Assembly: GCF_010671605.1 (NCBI RefSeq)
Contig: NZ_JAABOO010000001.1
Span: 1-64,000, forward strand
Length of the DNA: 64,000 bases
DNA from: Leptobacterium flavescens
GTDB lineage: Bacteria; Bacteroidota; Bacteroidia; Flavobacteriales; Flavobacteriaceae
Direction of reading: 5' to 3'
The translations under genes and the position numbers were made by a program. The stretch's first letter is position 1. Every line of letters begins with the position of its first letter. Under the pieces are notes generated by a model that ran no database searches, was not told the origin of the DNA, and worked only from the letters and a program-made list of their open reading frames with translations. Positions 18,103 to 26,059 of this stretch are shown one piece after another.

Positions 18103-19761
18103 TTAGCTTGAGACTTTCTTCAGTTGTTTTAAGAAGAAAGAAGGATATATTCCTGCATATTTATGAAAGGCCTTAGAAAAAGATTCTCCACTGTTAAAGC
18201 CAACTTCCTGGGCAATACCTTTAATAGAATACAATCTTAATTGTGAGTTGATCTTTAATTGTTTTATAGCATATTCAATTCTTAGATCATTGATATAATT
18301 ACTGAAATTTTTTTGCTTATGAAAATTAATGACTTTAGACAAATAATTGGAATTTGTATCGAGTTTTTTAGATAAGCTACCCAGAGTTATTGTGCTATCC
18401 AGGAATCCTTTTTTGTTCTCAAATTCCGCTAAACCATCTCTAATCTCAACAATCACCTCCGGAGAAATCCCTTTGATACCCTGTGAAGTTCCTACTCTTT
18501 CTTTTGCTCGATCAGAATTATCATTAAAAACTTCTGCAAAGCGTCTTTTATAGGATTTTTGTTTTTGAGCATAGTAATAGAGTACTCCTCCTAATAAAAG
18601 GGTAAACCCTCCCAGAATACCCAGGCCCAGTTTGGATTGATTCTTTTCGTCCTTAAGTTTTGATATGATATTTTCTTTCTCGGAAATAAGTTGAGGAATA
18701 TCGTATTCTTTGATAATATTTTTATTTATGTAAATTTCATTTGAGTGCAGAATGCTATCTAAACCCATTAATTGTTTTATATACTTTAACTGTAACTCCA
18801 ATTCATTATTTTTTTTGTAGTAATTAATGAGCATTTCGTACGCCTTTCTTATTTTAGGAAGAACATCATTGTTTTCTGTAAATACTTTATCTACATTTTC
18901 CAAACTGGCTATCATCTGTTCAGTATCACCTGTTTTCTCGTAAATAAGCGACATGTAAAAATATGCTACCGCCAAATTCGGTTTATCATCAAACTCTATT
19001 AATTTTGGAATAACCTGACCAATACTATCCAGGGCTTTAGTGTGTTTTTCTAAATAAAAATCTGTAATACCTTGATTAAGCTTAAAATGATTTATCTTAA
19101 TTTCATTAAGATATTCTTTTGACTTCGCTGAGCCAAGCCGATTATAATAGGCTGCAGAGTCTAAAATTTTCAATTCATTATATAAAATTGCTATGGAAAA
19201 AATGGCTTCAAGTTCATCTGCATTAGGTACTGGATTTTCCTTACTATATTGATAATTTTCTCTAAGAAGCTCTAAAGCTTCCTCATATTCTCCCATTCTT
19301 GTTTTTAAAATACCTATGTGGTAGTTTGTTTTAAATAAGAATGACGGATTGTAATAATCTTTAGCATAATTTTGAGCAATAATAATATTATCAAGAGCCT
19401 TCTGAAAAGCTCTTATATTATAATAATGTATTCCTTTATTAATATATGATGCGGCGGGATAATATTTGTCCGGGTTATCTTTTGTTAATTGAATCACGCT
19501 ATCTGAATATTTTAAAACCCTATCATCCTCATAGATATATGATTTTAAATAATAACCTGTTCGTAGATATCTAGTATCACCTTTTCTTCTTGAATTTTCA
19601 ATTATCGCATCAATATAAATTTCCTTTTTATGGAGTTCATTCGAGTTCTCATATTTTTCAAAGAGATAATCAACGGATTTTGTTTTAAGAGAATCTAATC
19701 GGGATTGACCGGAAACTTTTCCTAAATATAGAATCGCCAATAAAATTAATACACTCCTCAT
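18103..19761 (-). CDS. Membrane-bound TPR protein with AraC-type DNA-binding domain
   Basis: A 552-residue regulator. A signal peptide or helix (residues 1-18) leads into about 330 residues of TPR-like repeats (for example YYNIRAFQKALDNIIIAQNY and TRMGEYEEALELLREN). A transmembrane helix follows at about 378-398, and a C-terminal AraC/XylS helix-turn-helix from about 440 with LSKKLDTNSNYLSKVIN and the second helix VGFNSGESFSKAFHKYAGIYPS. The TPRs are predicted periplasmic and the HTH cytoplasmic. It has no kinase or receiver domain. It lies 13 bases after the propeller lipoprotein gene, so the two are likely one operon and one signalling pair. Confidence 0.88.
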   Translation of the reverse strand: MRSVLILLAILYLGKVSGQSRLDSLKTKSVDYLFEKYENSNELHKKEIYIDAIIENSRRKGDTRYLRTGYYLKSYIYEDDRVLKYSDSVIQLTKDNPDKYYPAASYINKGIHYYNIRAFQKALDNIIIAQNYAKDYYNPSFLFKTNYHIGILKTRMGEYEEALELLRENYQYSKENPVPNADELEAIFSIAILYNELKILDSAAYYNRLGSAKSKEYLNEIKINHFKLNQGITDFYLEKHTKALDSIGQVIPKLIEFDDKPNLAVAYFYMSLIYEKTGDTEQMIASLENVDKVFTENNDVLPKIRKAYEMLINYYKKNNELELQLKYIKQLMGLDSILHSNEIYINKNIIKEYDIPQLISEKENIISKLKDEKNQSKLGLGILGGFTLLLGGVLYYYAQKQKSYKRRFAEVFNDNSDRAKERVGTSQGIKGISPEVIVEIRDGLAEFENKKGFLDSTITLGSLSKKLDTNSNYLSKVINFHKQKNFSNYINDLRIEYAIKQLKINSQLRLYSIKGIAQEVGFNSGESFSKAFHKYAGIYPSFFLKQLKKVSS

Positions 19762-19774
19762 TTCAAAGTCCTAT

Positions 19775-20890
19775 TTAGTATGTTCGCTCAAAAGAAGTTC
19801 CGTTAAACTTATATACCCCACTTGGGTTTGCTCCACCGAACCACAGTTCTCCTTGTTTGCTTCTGTAAATTGTCCAGATCTGTTTACTTGGGAGTCCGTC
19901 CTTTTCGGTAAAATTTGTTAGAGAGTTGCCGTCATATCTCCACACACCGGATTTGACCGTTCCAAACCAAATATTCCCTGAAGCATCCTCTCCTACAGAA
20001 AAGACCCTTTCCAGAGAATTGCCGTTGGTGTCTTCTTTTTTCAGTTTTTGCTGTGCTGTAAAATAGATGATCTTTTCTCCATCGTATTTAAAAACGCCAA
20101 TCCCGTTATTGGCAATCCAAAGATTTCCTTTGCTATCTTCCATTATACCACGGATATGCAGCAAACCCGTTTCTTTATTTAACCCGAGGTATTCATTATC
20201 AATGATCGTGAAGTCGGAACCGTCATATCTGATAGCCGCTCCGTAAGTTCCAAACCAAACGGAGCCGTTCTTACTTCTGACGAAAGGTGTTGTAATAGAA
20301 TAGTAATTCTCCTCTCCTTCTTTTAACGTAATAGGAAATGTACGATATGAGAATTCTTTCCCGTCATATTGAAATACTCCAGGATGCCCTTCAAGCTCAT
20401 TGTGACCGTTTATTTTATCTCCCTTAAACCAGAGATCTCCATCACCTATTTTCCAATCGTCTTTTGAATTGTAATTTCTTTCTGTGTGAGTAGATATTTT
20501 TTGCCCGTCATAACTGCTCAAGCCTCTCCCGGCTTCAAACCAGATCACACCGTCTTTAGCTTCATAGATCGATCGGACCTGTTTGTCACTAAGTCCGTTT
20601 TCTTTATCGTAATAAGTGATTGCTCCATCATTGATGGAAGCAGCACCTTCCTGATGACTTCCAAACCAGATATTACCCTTACTATCCTCTAAAATTGAGC
20701 GAATTCCACTGGTGAATTTTAATAATTGTGTAGAGTCGACTTGCTTCTTTACCGGTTGAATCTTATCCTCAACCTGTACGGTCAGGGTCTCCTGACTCGT
20801 ATTACTTTTAGTATTACAGGAACTTATTAGTATAGCCAGAAATGTGAAGAAACGAATTAACCGGTGTTGATTATTTGGTTTTATTGTCAT
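19775..20890 (-). CDS. Two-component-regulator-propeller lipoprotein
   Basis: A 371-residue predicted lipoprotein (lipobox ILISSC, Cys near residue 25). The mature part is about six or seven beta-propeller blades with repeated D-x-x-G-x-x-W-F-G units, for example SKGNIWFGSHQEG, DGVIWFEAGRG, GSVWFGTYG, SKGNLWIANNG, ASGNIWFGTVKSG and QGELWFGG. This repeat is normally the periplasmic sensor of hybrid two-component systems in Bacteroidota. Here it stands alone without the kinase part. The next gene, 13 bases on, is an AraC-type membrane regulator. Confidence 0.85.
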   Translation of the reverse strand: MTIKPNNQHRLIRFFTFLAILISSCNTKSNTSQETLTVQVEDKIQPVKKQVDSTQLLKFTSGIRSILEDSKGNIWFGSHQEGAASINDGAITYYDKENGLSDKQVRSIYEAKDGVIWFEAGRGLSSYDGQKISTHTERNYNSKDDWKIGDGDLWFKGDKINGHNELEGHPGVFQYDGKEFSYRTFPITLKEGEENYYSITTPFVRSKNGSVWFGTYGAAIRYDGSDFTIIDNEYLGLNKETGLLHIRGIMEDSKGNLWIANNGIGVFKYDGEKIIYFTAQQKLKKEDTNGNSLERVFSVGEDASGNIWFGTVKSGVWRYDGNSLTNFTEKDGLPSKQIWTIYRSKQGELWFGGANPSGVYKFNGTSFERTY

Positions 20891-21119
20891 CTTGCGTGCT
20901 TGTTTCCAGACGCAATTTACTTATATCCGGAATCATTTCCTTCTTATTTAACCTATTTAAACATTTCAATTAGCAATGAGCAAATTCTAAATTTCACCTC
21001 TCGACTGCGCTCGAGATGACAAATCAAATAATCACTTAGGTGCTCCAAAGTGAACGAAGGAGTACCAAATTCCAGGTTTCAAGCTAATAACTAAAAGTTA
21101 ATGGCTAATGGCTAAAAAC
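20891..21119. repeat. Intergenic gap with REP-like unit
   Basis: It carries a CTCTCGACTGCGCTCGAGATGACA unit (about 20998-21021, listed here in outline), one copy of the window's most common repeat. Further on, short AATGGCTAATGGCTAAAA tandem units (about 21099-21116) lead to the stop of the thioredoxin-fold gene. No gene is seen. Confidence 0.7.
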
Positions 21120-21743
21120 CTATTCCTTATCAAGCTCTTCCAATACCTGTTCGTACTTTTCGATCCAGGTATAGATACGTCCGCCTATATTCAGGATAGG
21201 AGTATTTACAGAATCCAGCGCAGATTCCGGCTTTGCCAGTATTCTCTCCAGCTGCTTTTGGATCTCAGGGTTTTCCTTAAGTTTATGAGATGTAAAAATG
21301 TAGTTGGCAGCTGTAAGTTTGCCCACAATACTGTCGCAGCTGGCGCAATTGTTGGTTACATAAACAACAATTGGTTTCCTGGGCTTTATTTTTTTAGGAG
21401 GGACTTTTATCAGGGTAAAAGGCCGCTTCAAAGCCCTTTTTGAAAGACTGTCATTTATTTCAAGCTGATATTTATAGGAAGGTGTTTTCCCTCTCAGCAA
21501 AAATATATTCTTTATCAGTACCTTGGAGGTGGCGGGTACCCGTACAAATCTGGGCTTTGCCTGACTCTGCTTGATATTTGATCCGGTAATAACCAGCTTT
21601 ACGTCATAATCCGTGTAACTTTCATTAAAGGCGTAAAAAGAAACTTTATTCGCTTTTTTTTCTTCAACAATACGGATGGGTTTTTCCTGCGCCTGTATTT
21701 TAAAAGCCAGGAAACAAAGAATAAGAAGTAGTTTTTTAAGCAT
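21120..21743 (-). CDS. Secreted thioredoxin/glutaredoxin-fold protein
   Basis: A 207-residue protein with a signal peptide (residues 1-18, ending KIQAQ). An N-terminal beta-rich region of about 100 residues, perhaps immunoglobulin-like, is followed by a glutaredoxin-like domain from about 123: VVYVTNNCASCDS with a C-x-x-C pair, and a later TPILNIGGRIYTW where the cis-proline of the fold is expected. It may be a periplasmic thiol oxidoreductase or thiol carrier. Partners are not evident from neighbours. It is a single gene. Confidence 0.72.
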   Translation of the reverse strand: MLKKLLLILCFLAFKIQAQEKPIRIVEEKKANKVSFYAFNESYTDYDVKLVITGSNIKQSQAKPRFVRVPATSKVLIKNIFLLRGKTPSYKYQLEINDSLSKRALKRPFTLIKVPPKKIKPRKPIVVYVTNNCASCDSIVGKLTAANYIFTSHKLKENPEIQKQLERILAKPESALDSVNTPILNIGGRIYTWIEKYEQVLEELDKE

Positions 21744-21892
21744 ATTTTTCGATTAAGTTTATTTGAGGATGTAAAAATACGTAAAATCCTACTAAGCGCA
21801 TATAGAAAGCTTGTTTTTATAGGATCGCAATAAATGTCAAATACAAAAGAAAAATTCTGTTTAATATTGTTCCCGGAACTAAAACACAGACC

Positions 21893-22465
21893 ATGAGCGA
21901 TGTATTTATAGCAGACGAAGAATTTAACGGGATCAATTTTTTGGAAACACCGTTAAAAAAAGGAGATTACGACAATTGTATTTTTGAGAATTGTATTTTT
22001 TCACAAACCGATCTGTCCCATATCAACTTTATCAACTGCGAATTCAAGGATTGCGACCTCAGTAATTCGCCTATAAAAGATACCGCTTTCAGAGAGGTTG
22101 AATTCTACAATTGCAAGCTGCTGGGGCTTCGCTTTGAAGATTGTAACAAGATGCTTTTAGCTGTTAAGTTTAACGATTGTATCCTTAATATGGCTTCCTT
22201 TTATCAAATTAACTTAAAGAATACACCTTTTAAAAACTGTAGTTTACAGGATACCGATTTTACGGAAGCCAATCTTACGGGAGTCTTATTCGACAACTGC
22301 AATATGGAAAGAACTCTCTTCGAAAATACCGTTTTGGAAAAAGCTGACCTTCGTACCTCTTATAATTACACTCTGGACCCGGATATCAATCTTTTAAAGA
22401 AGACCCGTTTTTCCAAAGAAGGGATCATAGGTTTGTTAGGAAAATATGATATTCTTATTGACTGA
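21893..22465 (+). CDS. Pentapeptide-repeat protein, Qnr-like
   Basis: A 190-residue protein made almost wholly of pentapeptide repeats of the A(D/N)LxF kind: NCIFENCIFSQTDLSHINF, NCEFKDCDLSNS, NCSLQDTDFTEANLTG. These fold as a right-handed quadrilateral beta-helix that can mimic DNA. A break near residue 60-80 and the C-terminal YNYTLDPDINLLKKTRFSKEGIIGLL recall Qnr and related proteins, which protect DNA gyrase and topoisomerase IV from quinolones. It is close to Qnr in size (about 215) but shorter. Gyrase protection is only a possibility. It is a single gene convergent with the P-type ATPase (one base apart). Confidence 0.8.
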   Translation: MSDVFIADEEFNGINFLETPLKKGDYDNCIFENCIFSQTDLSHINFINCEFKDCDLSNSPIKDTAFREVEFYNCKLLGLRFEDCNKMLLAVKFNDCILNMASFYQINLKNTPFKNCSLQDTDFTEANLTGVLFDNCNMERTLFENTVLEKADLRTSYNYTLDPDINLLKKTRFSKEGIIGLLGKYDILID

Positions 22466-22466
22466 T

Positions 22467-24377
22467 CTATCCGATATACATCTTCTGTAAACGCACAGCA
22501 TTAAGGATTGCCAGCAAGGCCACACCTACATCAGCAAATACCGCTTCCCACATGGTAGCAAGTCCGCCGGCTCCCAGAATCAGAACAATAAGTTTAATAC
22601 CAAAAGCCAGGCCGATATTCTGCCATACGATATTCCGGGTAGATCTTCCTATGGTCATAGCTTTTGCGATCTTTGCCGGCTGTCCGTTCTGAAGGATCAC
22701 ATCGGCAGTCTCTATTGCCACATCGCTTCCCAGGTCCCCCATTGCAATTCCGATATCACTGACGGCCAAAACCGGTGCATCATTAATTCCATCACCTATA
22801 AATGCAACCACCCTGGAGCTGTCTTTTTTAATATCTTCAACATGCCTTAATTTGTCTTCCGGCATTAATCCGCCTATCGCACCTTCCAGGCCTAGCTCTT
22901 CTCCTACCCTTGTAGTAATAGCCTGTTTATCTCCCGACAACATAACTACTTCTTTGATCCCGGCTTTCCGGATATCGCGGATCCCTTCTTTTATATTGTC
23001 TTTCAATTCATCGGCTACAACAATATAACCGGCAAAATTATTCTCCACAGCAGCAAAAACTACCGTCTCTACAATAGCTTTGGTCGCTTCGGGAAGGGAA
23101 ATACTATAACTCTCCATCAAAGCCCTGTTTCCCAGAAGTACTTCCTTTCCGTTAACCTGTCCCTTCAAACCTTTCCCTGCAATCTCAGAGACTCCCGTGG
23201 CCTCATAAATAGCTTCCTTAGTTTTATATTCAAGCAAAGCTTTGGCTATGGGGTGAGTGGATTGCTCCTCTATAGCCAGGACATATCGCATCAGTTCATC
23301 CTCTGTCATAGAAGTTGTTTGTATCTCCTTTATCTTAAAAACACCTTTTGTGATGGTTCCTGTCTTATCCAGCACCAGGGTATTTACTTTGGTGATCTTA
23401 TCCAGAAAAGATGCTCCTTTAAACAGAAGTCCGTTTGCCGAAGCTGCTCCCAATCCACCGAAATATCCAAGAGGTATGGAAATAACCAGGGCACAGGGAC
23501 AGGAAATAACCAGGAAGATAAGTGCCCTGTAAAACCACTGCTGAAAATTATAGTCCTCCACAAAGAAATACGGAAGGAATGTCAGGCCAATGGCGAGAAA
23601 AGTAACCACCGGGGTATAGATCCTCGCAAATTTCCTGATAAAAAGTTCGGTTTTGGACTTACGGGTTGTGGCGTGCTGTACCATATTAAGTATCCTGGCA
23701 ATGGAACTGTCTTTGTATTCCCTGACAACCTCTAATTGGATTACCGCATCCAGGTTTATACTCCCCGCATAAACTTTTTCTGCCTGTTTTACCGTGTCGG
23801 GTTTACTTTCACCTGTTATAGCTGCCGTGTTCAGTACAGCTTTTTCCGATAAGAGTACACTGTCCAGAGGGATCTTTTCTCCAACCCTTACCTGTATCTT
23901 CTCTCCCACCAGAACGGTTTCAGGATGTACAGTTTGGTAATCTCCATCCCTGAGAACAGAAGCCGTCCTCGATTGCAGATCAAGTAGAGCAGTAATATTG
24001 CTTTTAGCCTTTTTGACAGCTGCGGATTGAAATAATTCTCCAACTGCATAAAAAAGCATCACCGCCACTCCTTCGGGGTATTCACCAAGGATAAAAGCTC
24101 CGATAGTAGCAATACTCATGAGGAAAAACTCTGTAAAGACATCCCCCTTCAGGATAAGTTTTAAACCCTGTTTAACTACCGGGAGACCTACGGGTATATA
24201 AGCCAGGCTATACCAGCCTAAACGCAGCCATCCTTCAAACCAGGTGAAGCTACCTGAATAATCTATGACAATTCCGATAAGCAGCATTATAAAACTGATT
24301 ATCGCCGGGAAATAGGGCTTCAGATTAAAGCTGCTACTTCCTCTTTCTCCCGAATGATCATGCGTAAGTGAACCCAT
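22467..24377 (-). CDS. Heavy-metal P1B-type ATPase (Zn/Cd/Pb-like)
   Basis: A 636-residue inner-membrane pump exporting metal ions with ATP. Motifs: TGES (about 189), the metal-binding SCPCALVIS in a membrane helix (about 293), the phosphorylation site DKTGT (about 335), STHPIAKALLEY holding the HP pair (about 372), GDGINDAP (about 540). The CPC motif plus a C-terminal region of the ZntA/CadA kind suggests Zn2+, Cd2+ or Co2+. The usual N-terminal HMA domain is missing; instead there is a short His-containing tail. It is the last gene of the metal operon, after the Fur-family gene. Confidence 0.9.
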   Translation of the reverse strand: MGSLTHDHSGERGSSSFNLKPYFPAIISFIMLLIGIVIDYSGSFTWFEGWLRLGWYSLAYIPVGLPVVKQGLKLILKGDVFTEFFLMSIATIGAFILGEYPEGVAVMLFYAVGELFQSAAVKKAKSNITALLDLQSRTASVLRDGDYQTVHPETVLVGEKIQVRVGEKIPLDSVLLSEKAVLNTAAITGESKPDTVKQAEKVYAGSINLDAVIQLEVVREYKDSSIARILNMVQHATTRKSKTELFIRKFARIYTPVVTFLAIGLTFLPYFFVEDYNFQQWFYRALIFLVISCPCALVISIPLGYFGGLGAASANGLLFKGASFLDKITKVNTLVLDKTGTITKGVFKIKEIQTTSMTEDELMRYVLAIEEQSTHPIAKALLEYKTKEAIYEATGVSEIAGKGLKGQVNGKEVLLGNRALMESYSISLPEATKAIVETVVFAAVENNFAGYIVVADELKDNIKEGIRDIRKAGIKEVVMLSGDKQAITTRVGEELGLEGAIGGLMPEDKLRHVEDIKKDSSRVVAFIGDGINDAPVLAVSDIGIAMGDLGSDVAIETADVILQNGQPAKIAKAMTIGRSTRNIVWQNIGLAFGIKLIVLILGAGGLATMWEAVFADVGVALLAILNAVRLQKMYIG

Positions 24378-24434
24378 CTAATACTTTTTCTTCGAAATTA
24401 GCCGAAAATGAGATGCAACAGAAGTGCATTCTTT

Positions 24435-24845
24435 TTAGCTGCATTTCTCACAGACTCCTTTCACTACCAGATTGACATTTTCTGCCGAATAACCTGCCGG
24501 AAGGCTTATCTGCGGGATCTTATGATCGGTCAGACAAGTGGTTTCATTACAAGTGTTACAGTGAAAATGAAGATGAAGATCATTTTCTATCTCGCAATTA
24601 CATTCCAGTGCGCAAACAGCGTATTTATTTACACCGGAGCCGTCATCGATCTGATGTACAATTCCCTTGTCTTCAAAAGTTTTTAATGTCCTGAACAAAG
24701 TGGTCCTGTCCGATCTGTCAAATTTGTTTTCCAGGTCCTTCAGGCTGAGTGCAACCCGCTTTTCCGACAGGAATTTATAGATCAGTAATCGCATAGTAGT
24801 GGGGCGTACCCCTCTTTCTTCCAGTATTTCTTCTATTTCTTCCAT
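24435..24845 (-). CDS. Fur family transcriptional regulator (Zur/PerR-like)
   Basis: A 136-residue metal-sensing repressor. I start at the ATG at 24845 (MEEIEEILEERG); an ATG at 24869 would overlap the upstream gene by 20 bases. The winged helix lies at about 10-75 (RPTTMRLLIYKFL and DRTTLFRTLKTFEDKGIV), then the metal-binding C-terminal part with HLHFHCNTCNETTCL and a closing CEKC pair. The two C-x-x-C pairs suggest a structural zinc site. It lies between czcB and the P-type ATPase, so it very probably controls this metal operon, responding to Zn or a similar ion. Confidence 0.88.
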   Translation of the reverse strand: MEEIEEILEERGVRPTTMRLLIYKFLSEKRVALSLKDLENKFDRSDRTTLFRTLKTFEDKGIVHQIDDGSGVNKYAVCALECNCEIENDLHLHFHCNTCNETTCLTDHKIPQISLPAGYSAENVNLVVKGVCEKCS

Positions 24846-24849
24846 AGTA

Positions 24850-26049
24850 TTAATGACTGTGTTCGGCATCTCCCTTTTTCATTTCCGCCATCAGATAGTA
24901 TGCATTGTTATAAGCAAATTTCATTCCTTGCTTTGGAGGATCTACAAAGTTAACGCTTATCCATTTACCTTCCTGGGCACCTCTAATCACCTCTCTGGGT
25001 ACAAAACTCCACTTATCTCCTTCCTTCTTTACGCTGAATGCATATAGTTTTCCGTTTTCCTCCACCAGAGCATCTTCAGGTAAGGCAATGTTCTCTTCCC
25101 CTGAAGTGGCTATTTTACCCTCAACATACATTCCGGGGATCAAACCTTCCTGTTTATTGGTGATCTCTGCATGAACATGTACTGCTTTGTTGGCCTCTTC
25201 AAAGGTTTTCCCTACCGATATTATTTTGGCGTTCAGTTCCATTCCCGGAACTGACTGAACCGAAAAACTCACGCTCTGCCCTTTCATTACCCGATGTACA
25301 TCTTTTTCATATATCATAAGATCTGCATGGATATGATCGGTGTCAACAATCTCAAAAAGATCGGTTTGAGGCTCTACATATTGCCCTATCCTCACTTTCA
25401 CTTTTTGTACAAAACCTTCTATAGGGCTGAAGATCGCTGCTCGCTGAAAAATCGTTCCCGCCTGTACTTTTGAAGGGTTTAAATTTATCAGCCTCAATTG
25501 TGCTTTTAATCCGTCGATCAATCCCCTGGATGCTTTATACTGCGCTTCTGCCTTCTGATAATTCATTCCGGAGCCCACGCCACCTTCAAACAGCTTTTTC
25601 TGCCTCCTGTACTCTTTTTCCAGAAAGATACCATTATTATACGCATTCAGGTAATCGGTTTGCAGTTTAATTATATCGGGATGAGAAATATACCCCAGTA
25701 ATTGCTCTTTTTTTATTTCATCACCTTCAATTACCTCTATGGCAACCACATTTGCTCCCATGGAAGTTGTTACGGTAGCTTCGTTCTGCGGAGGTACTTC
25801 CAGTTGCCCGTTAGCTTCCACATAAAAGGTCATACTGCGTTTGGCCAGGGTATCAGCCTTGATATTCAAAGCCTCGAATTGCTGCGGGCTCAGAAGGGCT
25901 TCCTGGTTTGCATGAGCTTTCCCGGTTTTGTTTTCGGTATTTGCGACTACATTGGAACTCTCTTCTTTTTTCTCTGCCTTCGCCTTATCACAGGAATAAA
26001 ATGTGATAGAGAAAAGAATGAATATAAATGTGCTATATATGGGTTTCAT
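24850..26049 (-). CDS. RND efflux periplasmic adaptor (CzcB/CusB-like) lipoprotein
   Basis: A 399-residue membrane fusion protein linking the inner-membrane pump to the outer-membrane channel. The lipobox FYSC anchors Cys20. Regions: an N-terminal low-complexity linker, the lipoyl-like half QLEVPPQNEATVTTSMGANV (about 81-100), a helical hairpin (about 120-190), the second lipoyl half RAAIFSPIEGFVQKVKVRIG, then beta-barrel and membrane-proximal domains. It has a short His end (EHSH) of possible metal-binding value. It follows the czcA gene by 10 bases. Confidence 0.9.
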   Translation of the reverse strand: MKPIYSTFIFILFSITFYSCDKAKAEKKEESSNVVANTENKTGKAHANQEALLSPQQFEALNIKADTLAKRSMTFYVEANGQLEVPPQNEATVTTSMGANVVAIEVIEGDEIKKEQLLGYISHPDIIKLQTDYLNAYNNGIFLEKEYRRQKKLFEGGVGSGMNYQKAEAQYKASRGLIDGLKAQLRLINLNPSKVQAGTIFQRAAIFSPIEGFVQKVKVRIGQYVEPQTDLFEIVDTDHIHADLMIYEKDVHRVMKGQSVSFSVQSVPGMELNAKIISVGKTFEEANKAVHVHAEITNKQEGLIPGMYVEGKIATSGEENIALPEDALVEENGKLYAFSVKKEGDKWSFVPREVIRGAQEGKWISVNFVDPPKQGMKFAYNNAYYLMAEMKKGDAEHSH

Positions 26050-26059
26050 CTGATTTCTT

